The notes below the pieces were generated by a model. That model was not told where the DNA came from. It worked only from the letters and a program-made list of their open reading frames with translations, and searched no databases. This document shows positions 5,748 through 10,102 of a stretch of 10,102 nucleotides of DNA, piece after piece. The stretch is from Firmicutes bacterium UBA6418 (GTDB lineage: Bacteria > Bacillota > Clostridia > Peptostreptococcales > Anaerovoracaceae). The first letter of the stretch is position 1; each line of letters begins with the position of its first letter. The stretch is taken from assembly GCA_002439735.1 (NCBI GenBank), contig DJPG01000030.1, forward strand, positions 1 to 10,102, given 5' to 3'. Position numbers and translations under genes: made by a program.

Positions 5748-6826
5748 ACATGATTTTTCAGTATTTGCGCTCACACCGCAGGAGTGTGATCCTTTTTTCT
5801 GTCTGTGCGGTCATTTTGACTACTTTGTATTTTTTGTTTCAAGTGGACATAAGGCTTATCGCGTATGGCTATATCGTCTGTATCGCGGTAGGCCTTGCTT
5901 TGTCTGTGGGCGATTATTTTCGGTACCGGGAGAAGCATGAAAGGCTGCAACTGTTGGAACACGAAGCGACGGATACCATCGACCATCTGCCGCAGGCACA
6001 GGATCTGCTGGAGGAAGACTATCAGCGGATCATTTCGGCACTGTTTGCGGACAAGCAGCGGCTGGACTATCGGATGCAGAATAAATTTGAAGAGATGGAG
6101 GACTATTACAGCACCTGGGTGCATCAGATCAAGACGCCGATCTCGGCCATGCGATTGATCCTGCAGACCGAGTTTGCGGGTGGCAGTGCAGGAACGGGAG
6201 AGGTGCCATATGTGCCGAACGATGCGGCGGAGGTTCAAGCGCGTGCGGTGACAGAAACGGAAGATCTGCGCAGGGAACTGACAGACGAACTGTTCAAGAT
6301 CGAGCAATATGTGGACATGGTACTCTGTTATCTGAAACTGGACGAACAGGGGACCGATTATGTGTTTGCTGAGACAGATCTGGACGAGATCATCCGTCAG
6401 TCGGTGCGCAAATATGCCGGACAGTTTATCCACAGTCGGAACAAGCTGGTATATGAAGAAACGCATCGCAAAGTCCTGACGGACGAGAAATGGCTGGCGT
6501 TCATCCTGGAGCAGCTGCTCTCGAATGCGCTGAAGTATACCAAAGAGGGTGAGATCCACATCCGTCCGGAAACCCCGGATACACTGATCGTGCAGGACAG
6601 CGGCATCGGCATCGCGCCGGAAGACCTGCCGCGCATCTTTGAAAAGGGCTTTACCGGCTATAACGGTCGCGCAGACAAAAAATCCACCGGCATCGGACTG
6701 TATCTGTGCCGGAGGATCGCCGATAACCTCGGCTGCGAGATCTCGGCACAGTCAGAAGTCGGCGTGGGAACCAAAATCTTTTTGCGGTTTTCGGATGATC
6801 CTTGCAAAAATGTAAGATACGAATAG
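5744..6826 (+). CDS. bceS: BceS-like intramembrane-sensing histidine kinase
   Basis: The 360-residue kinase has the layout of Bce-type intramembrane-sensing kinases. Two N-terminal helices (about 14-33 and 37-56) are separated by only a few residues, so there is no real sensor domain and the signal is expected to come from the partner ABC permease. Seen directly: H-box STWVHQIKTPISAM (phosphoacceptor H127), N-box EQLLSNALKYT (N261), D-box QDSGIGI (D285, G287), F-box RIFEKGFTG and G2 box STGIGLYL. The DEKWLAFILEQLL segment is very like BceS. The start may be GTG 5744, overlapping the regulator's stop, or ATG 5750; neither has a strong ribosome binding site of its own, suggesting coupling. A Gly/Ala/Pro-containing insert at about residues 143-172 lengthens the loop between the two dimerisation helices, which is unusual. 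A terminator follows at once. Confidence 0.92.
   Translation: MNMIFQYLRSHRRSVILFSVCAVILTTLYFLFQVDIRLIAYGYIVCIAVGLALSVGDYFRYREKHERLQLLEHEATDTIDHLPQAQDLLEEDYQRIISALFADKQRLDYRMQNKFEEMEDYYSTWVHQIKTPISAMRLILQTEFAGGSAGTGEVPYVPNDAAEVQARAVTETEDLRRELTDELFKIEQYVDMVLCYLKLDEQGTDYVFAETDLDEIIRQSVRKYAGQFIHSRNKLVYEETHRKVLTDEKWLAFILEQLLSNALKYTKEGEIHIRPETPDTLIVQDSGIGIAPEDLPRIFEKGFTGYNGRADKKSTGIGLYLCRRIADNLGCEISAQSEVGVGTKIFLRFSDDPCKNVRYE
6802..6815. promoter_or_regulatory. Candidate BceR-type binding box
   Basis: TTGCA-AAAA-TGTAA (6802-6815) fits, with one mismatch, the inverted-repeat pattern TnACA-N4-TGTAA that I recall for Bce-type regulators. A second TGTAA half-site follows at 6831-6835. The box lies in the last codons of the kinase gene, about 120 bases before the ATPase gene. 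Against it, a terminator lies between this box and that gene, so it could only act on a promoter placed beyond 6866. Confidence 0.3.
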
Positions 6827-6866
6827 GAAATGTAAGCCAAGAAAATGGCGGCGCATTTCCTTTTTT
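6825..6866 (+). terminator. Terminator between kinase and ATPase genes
   Basis: AGGAAATG (6825-6832) pairs with CATTTCCT (6854-6861), 8 bp, followed by a run of T residues to 6866. The enclosed 21 bases can form a smaller GCC/GGC inner stem. The left arm overlaps the kinase stop codon. It divides the regulator-kinase genes from the transporter genes, letting the two be expressed at different levels, which is usual when the regulator induces only the transporter. Confidence 0.75.
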
Positions 6867-6892
6867 GTTAAGATAGAAATGCAAAAGGGAAG

Positions 6893-6910
6893 TTTACGTA
6901 AATCTACATA
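6893..6910 (+). promoter_or_regulatory. Palindrome and possible -10 before the ATPase gene
   Basis: TTTACGTAAA (6893-6902) is a perfect 10-base palindrome. TACATA (6905-6910), a possible -10 element, follows it. No credible -35 is visible 16-18 bases upstream (the bases there are A-rich), which fits an activator-dependent promoter. Transcription would begin near 6917, just before the ribosome binding site GAAAGGG (6922-6928). Placement is inferred. Confidence 0.35.
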
Positions 6911-6935
6911 GGCAATCGAAAGAAAGGGAATACAA

Positions 6936-7700
6936 ATGGCTATTTTGGAAGTGAACAATTTGAAAAAAATCTACACGACGCGTTTCGGCGGCGCGAAAGT
7001 ACAGGCGCTGGCCAACGTATCGTTTACCGTGGAAGAGGGGGAGTTCGTAGCGATCATGGGGGAATCCGGTTCCGGCAAGACAACGCTCCTGAATATCCTG
7101 GCGGCGCTGGACAAACCGACCAGCGGCGAGGTGCGATTAAGGGGACAGAGCCTCGCGGCAATCAAGGATAAGGATCTTGCCAATTTCCGACGGGATAATC
7201 TGGGCTTCGTTTTTCAGGATTTCAATCTGCTGGATAACTTCAATCTGCAGGACAATATTTTCCTGCCGCTGGTCCTGGCGGGTAAAAAATATCCGCAGAT
7301 GCGGCAAAAAATGCTGCCGCTTGTCAATGAACTCGGCATTGAAGATCTGTTGCTCAAATACCCGTATGAAGTGTCAGGGGGACAGAAACAGAGAGCGGCC
7401 GTTGCCAGAGCTTTGATCACCGATCCGGATATGGTTCTGGCGGATGAACCGACCGGCGCGCTGGACTCCGGGGCTTCCGAGGAACTGCTGGATCTTTTTG
7501 AGCGCGTCAACGCCGGCGGGCAGACGATCCTGATGGTCACCCATTCCGTCAAGGCAGCCAGCCGCGCGGGACGCGTGTTGTTTATCAAGGACGGCGAAGT
7601 TTTTCATCAGCTGTACCGGGGCGCGCATACCAGCGATGAAATGTTCCAGAAGATCTCCGACACCCTGACGGTACTGACGACAGGCGGTGAGCGGAGATGA
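6936..7700 (+). CDS. bceA: BceA-like ABC transporter ATPase
   Basis: The 254-residue protein is a complete ATPase of the MacB/BceA group, peripheral on the inner face of the membrane, powering the permease encoded next. Seen directly: Walker A GESGSGKTT (42-50), Q-loop VFQDFNLL (Q94), signature VSGGQKQR (146-153), Walker B MVLADEPTGALDS (166-178) and H-loop VTHS (H203). The C-terminal tail after about 215 (KDGEVFHQLYRG and beyond) is typical of Bce-type ATPases. In studied Bce systems the transporter frees undecaprenyl-pyrophosphate-type lipid targets from peptides such as bacitracin. ATG 6936 has GAAAGGG (6922-6928) 7 bases upstream. Its stop overlaps the permease start as ATGA. Expression is probably induced by the adjacent regulator. 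Confidence 0.94.
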   Translation: MAILEVNNLKKIYTTRFGGAKVQALANVSFTVEEGEFVAIMGESGSGKTTLLNILAALDKPTSGEVRLRGQSLAAIKDKDLANFRRDNLGFVFQDFNLLDNFNLQDNIFLPLVLAGKKYPQMRQKMLPLVNELGIEDLLLKYPYEVSGGQKQRAAVARALITDPDMVLADEPTGALDSGASEELLDLFERVNAGGQTILMVTHSVKAASRAGRVLFIKDGEVFHQLYRGAHTSDEMFQKISDTLTVLTTGGERR

Positions 7701-9772
7701 GAGGAGCAATCTACAGCAAGCTGGCGTGGACCAATATCCGCAAGAACCGCAAGACCTATCTGCCGTACATGGTCAGTGCCATCGGCATGGTGATGATGTT
7801 TTTCATTACGCTCAATCTGGCCCTGGATCCGCAGGTCGCGGCGTTTGAGGAGGGCAACTGGGCGCAGATGATCCTGGCTCTGGGGGCGATTGTGATTGGA
7901 CTGTTCTCGGTGATCCTCCTGTTCTACACGAACAGTTTCCTGATGAAGCGACGTAAGACCGAGTTGGGGCTTTACAACGTGCTGGGTATGGGGAAAACAC
8001 ACATCGCGAAAGTGCTGCTCTGGGAAAATCTTTTCACGGCGCTGATCAGCATCGGTGTCGGCATCGCAGGCGGCATGGTGTTCAGCAAGGCGGCGCAGGT
8101 TCTGCTGCTGCGCATGATCGGAAAGAGTATCGATTACGCCTTCGTCATACAGCCGATGGCACTCGTCTGGACGGGCGTTTTGTTCACGGGTATTTTTGCG
8201 GTCATCTACATGAAAAGCGCGGTGGAGGTCGGCAGACAGAGCACGGTCGATCTGCTCTACAGCAAATCGCAGGGAGAGACGGAACCGCGCGCAAATTTCG
8301 TACTGGCGCTTTTGGGACTTTTGTTTCTGGGCGCGGGGTATGTGCTGGCAATGACGGTCAAGCACCCGGCAGATGCGATCATGACCTTCTTTGTCGCGGT
8401 TATCGCGGTCATCATCGGCACCTACTGCACCTTTATCTCCGGCAGTGTGGCGCTGCTCAAGCTGCTGCGCAAAAATAAGAACTATTACTATAAGACCAGT
8501 CACTTTATCGCGACATCATCGATGATCTTCCGCATGAAGAAACACGGCGCGGGACTGGCGAGCATCTGTATCTTGTCGACGATGGTGCTGGTGATGATCT
8601 CATCCACGGCCTGCCTGTATTTCGGCGCGAATGACGCGGTCGACGCGGCTTATCCGCGTGATCTGGAGGCGATCGTGAATTTGTATGAGTCCAACGAGGA
8701 GACCTTTGCTGCTGCGTCGTCCGATCTGGACGAGCTGCTGGAGGAGTCGCTGGCGGCACAGGGACTGAATGCGAAGAACGTGCTGCACTATACGTTATAT
8801 GCGTTTTACGCAAAGATGACGGACGGCGTGCTGACGCCGCTTGCGGACTATGAGGCCGGCAGCCGTTCCTATACGGTGATGACGGCGGCAGAGTACAACG
8901 AAAACTTCGGCACGCAGGTGCAGCTGGAGCGCAGCCAGCTTTTGTACAAGATGAATGAGGGCAGTCTGCGCGAGGACATGCTGACGCTTGCAGACAAGCG
9001 CTATGCGGTTGTCGGGAAAGCCAAGGATCTGGTGCTGCGCGGTGCGGATGCCTCTGACTTGTCGGACGTCGTTTATCTGGTGGTTTCCGATCAGAACGAG
9101 TTTTTGCGGATCATGACATATCTGCAGCAAAGCGACGCGGGTCATGGGTTTCACATGATCTGCAGCCGGGCGTTTGATCTGACGGATGCCGCGGGAAATG
9201 CACTGACGGAAGCGCAGATCACGGAAGCAGCAGATCGCATAATGGAAGCATTCCGTGATCCTGTCTCAGGAGGTCCAAGCTGTGTGATCGGTACGCACGG
9301 CGGCAATCAGCCGGTCTATACCGGCATGGATCTCAGCTGCCGTTCCCGGGGCAGCGCGATGAACGCCTTTCAGAATGCGTACGGCGGACTGTTTTTCCTG
9401 GGGATCCTTTTGAGCTTGGCCTTCCTTGGCGCGACGGTCATGATCATGTATTACAAGCAGATCACCGAGGGCTACGATGACAAGGAGCGATTTCGCATTC
9501 TGCGCGACGTGGGTATGAGCGACCGCGAGATCAAAAGATCGATCCGCGATCAGGTGCTCAAGGTCTTTTTCATTCCGCTGCTCGGCGCGGGTCTGCACAT
9601 CGCGTTCGCGTTCCACATCATCAAACTGATGATCAAGGTATTCGGCATCAGCAACACCTCGCTCCTGATCTACACGACCTTGGCTTCGTACCTGCTGTTC
9701 GCGGCGTTCTACGTCGTCGTTTACCTGATCACATCGAAAGCGTACTATAAGATCGTTGCCGTTGAGCAATAG
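7697..9772 (+). CDS. bceB: BceB-like FtsX-domain ABC permease
   Basis: The 691-residue protein is a ten-helix permease of the Bce type. Seen directly: N-terminal YSKLAWTNIRKNRKTYLPYM typical of the family. Hydrophobic segments lie at about 21-43, 57-79, 107-130, 150-172, 200-220, 226-250 and 286-308. A hydrophilic domain spans about 310-561, followed by three helices (about 562-585, 620-645, 655-680). The cytoplasmic stretch KQITEGYDDKERFRILRDVG and SDREIKRSI (about 587-615) is the FtsX-type coupling region near the ATPase. In studied systems the big extracellular loop between helices 7 and 8 determines which peptides are recognised and relays the signal to the kinase. The loop here is about 250 residues and the whole protein is somewhat longer than Bacillus BceB. 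The start overlaps the ATPase stop; GGTGAGCGGAG just upstream gives the ribosome binding site. The target drug cannot be read from sequence. Confidence 0.93.
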   Translation: MRGAIYSKLAWTNIRKNRKTYLPYMVSAIGMVMMFFITLNLALDPQVAAFEEGNWAQMILALGAIVIGLFSVILLFYTNSFLMKRRKTELGLYNVLGMGKTHIAKVLLWENLFTALISIGVGIAGGMVFSKAAQVLLLRMIGKSIDYAFVIQPMALVWTGVLFTGIFAVIYMKSAVEVGRQSTVDLLYSKSQGETEPRANFVLALLGLLFLGAGYVLAMTVKHPADAIMTFFVAVIAVIIGTYCTFISGSVALLKLLRKNKNYYYKTSHFIATSSMIFRMKKHGAGLASICILSTMVLVMISSTACLYFGANDAVDAAYPRDLEAIVNLYESNEETFAAASSDLDELLEESLAAQGLNAKNVLHYTLYAFYAKMTDGVLTPLADYEAGSRSYTVMTAAEYNENFGTQVQLERSQLLYKMNEGSLREDMLTLADKRYAVVGKAKDLVLRGADASDLSDVVYLVVSDQNEFLRIMTYLQQSDAGHGFHMICSRAFDLTDAAGNALTEAQITEAADRIMEAFRDPVSGGPSCVIGTHGGNQPVYTGMDLSCRSRGSAMNAFQNAYGGLFFLGILLSLAFLGATVMIMYYKQITEGYDDKERFRILRDVGMSDREIKRSIRDQVLKVFFIPLLGAGLHIAFAFHIIKLMIKVFGISNTSLLIYTTLASYLLFAAFYVVVYLITSKAYYKIVAVEQ

Positions 9773-9795
9773 CGGCACCGGTATGTGCTTGCCGC
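9772..9795 (+). repeat. Inverted repeat after the permease gene
   Basis: GCGGCA (9772-9777) and TGCCGC (9790-9795) form a 6-bp stem around a 12-base loop directly after the permease stop. No T-run follows, so it is not a standard intrinsic terminator, and I see no better one before the convergent gene. It may slow degradation from the 3' end. Confidence 0.35.
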
Positions 9796-9889
9796 AGATG
9801 CGTTGACAGGATCAGAGAAAATTCGATTTCAGGCAATTCTGGATAAGAAAGATGAGCAGAGCCGTTTACGGAAGAGGGCTATCCGAACG

Positions 9890-10102
9890 TTATTGATCGT
9901 TCTCGCGGTGGACACGATTGTTCATTTCCTTGATACGTTGCTTCCAGCACAGGTACTGAGAAAGCCAAACGGCAAAGAAGATGCCGATAAAAATCCCGAT
10001 GTAAGAGAGGAATCCCACTACGGAGTGCTGCATCCAGTTTGTCGCATAGGCAATCGGAAGCAGGATAATCCCTATAACGAGAAAGTACACGCCGCTTTGT
10101 TT
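9890..10102 (-). CDS. Partial small membrane protein, DUF3021-like C-terminal part
   Basis: The minus-strand frame is open from the window edge to a TAA at 9890-9892 and gives about 70 residues, so the N-terminal part lies outside. Seen directly: two hydrophobic helices (YFLVIGIILLPIAYATNW, and FLSYIGIFIGIFFAVWL) followed by a basic end with KQRIKEMNNRV. This pattern of a last helix ending in W/Y, then a K-rich ...KxxIKxxNxxL tail, resembles DUF3021 membrane proteins, which in Firmicutes are often encoded next to a LytTR-domain regulator. A GTG at 10088-10090 could be a start but lacks a ribosome binding site, so truncation by the window is likelier. It converges on the permease gene. The family call is by eye. 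Confidence 0.6.
   Translation of the reverse strand, partial: KQSGVYFLVIGIILLPIAYATNWMQHSVVGFLSYIGIFIGIFFAVWLSQYLCWKQRIKEMNNRVHRENDQ

Noticed and set aside
7607..8503. Long minus-strand frame of 298 codons opposite the permease gene
   Set aside because: It is rich in His, Gln, Asp and Arg, typical of an antisense shadow of a hydrophobic membrane protein gene, and the plus-strand permease is unambiguous.
1..10102. A CRISPR array, insertion sequence, toxin-antitoxin pair or wholly new defence system
   Set aside because: No spaced direct repeats, transposase, inverted terminal repeats or small paired genes are visible; the genes present belong to recognisable families.

Overview
The window reads as chromosomal DNA of a low-to-mid G+C Firmicute, most likely an anaerobic member of the Clostridia. 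The reasons are the phi-LC3-type holin, the strong AGGAGG-like ribosome binding sites, the lipoprotein signal peptides, and a complete Bce-type antimicrobial-peptide sensing and detoxification module, which is a Firmicutes hallmark. Codon use looks fairly GC-balanced. No tRNA, rRNA, CRISPR array, transposase or integrase is visible.

Layout. (1) Bases 1-984 hold the end of a prophage or a domesticated phage lysis cassette: an M15-type peptidoglycan peptidase followed by a phi-LC3 family holin. A long hairpin terminator (1028-1075) closes it. (2) Bases 1076-1739 carry no intact gene. On the minus strand they hold what looks like the frameshifted, internally deleted remains of an EamA/DMT-family transporter that ran toward the same hairpin. 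(3) Bases 1740-2513 encode a NagD-like HAD-IIA phosphatase with its own terminator (2603-2627). (4) A good sigma-A-like promoter (2772-2800) drives a BMP/TmpC-type substrate-binding lipoprotein (2846-3859). It is followed by a lipoprotein that looks like trigger factor without its ribosome-binding domain (3949-5061). (5) Fourteen bases later begins a BceR-like response regulator (5076-5747). It overlaps a BceS-like intramembrane-sensing histidine kinase (5744-6826). (6) After a terminator (6825-6866) come the BceA-like ATPase (6936-7700) and BceB-like permease (7697-9772), joined by an ATGA overlap. (7) At the right edge a minus-strand gene (9890-10102, cut by the window end) resembles the C-terminal part of a DUF3021 membrane protein.

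How the genes work together. The four bce-type genes form a textbook module: the permease with its large extracytoplasmic domain senses and removes the peptide target, the kinase reads the transporter's activity, and the regulator raises expression of the ATPase-permease pair. The most interesting feature is the upstream context. An extracytoplasmic, membrane-anchored peptidyl-prolyl isomerase/chaperone and an orphan BMP solute-binding lipoprotein appear to share a transcript with bceRS, and no BMP-type ABC permease genes are seen here. Whether these two lipoproteins take part in the envelope-stress response or are only neighbours cannot be decided from sequence alone.
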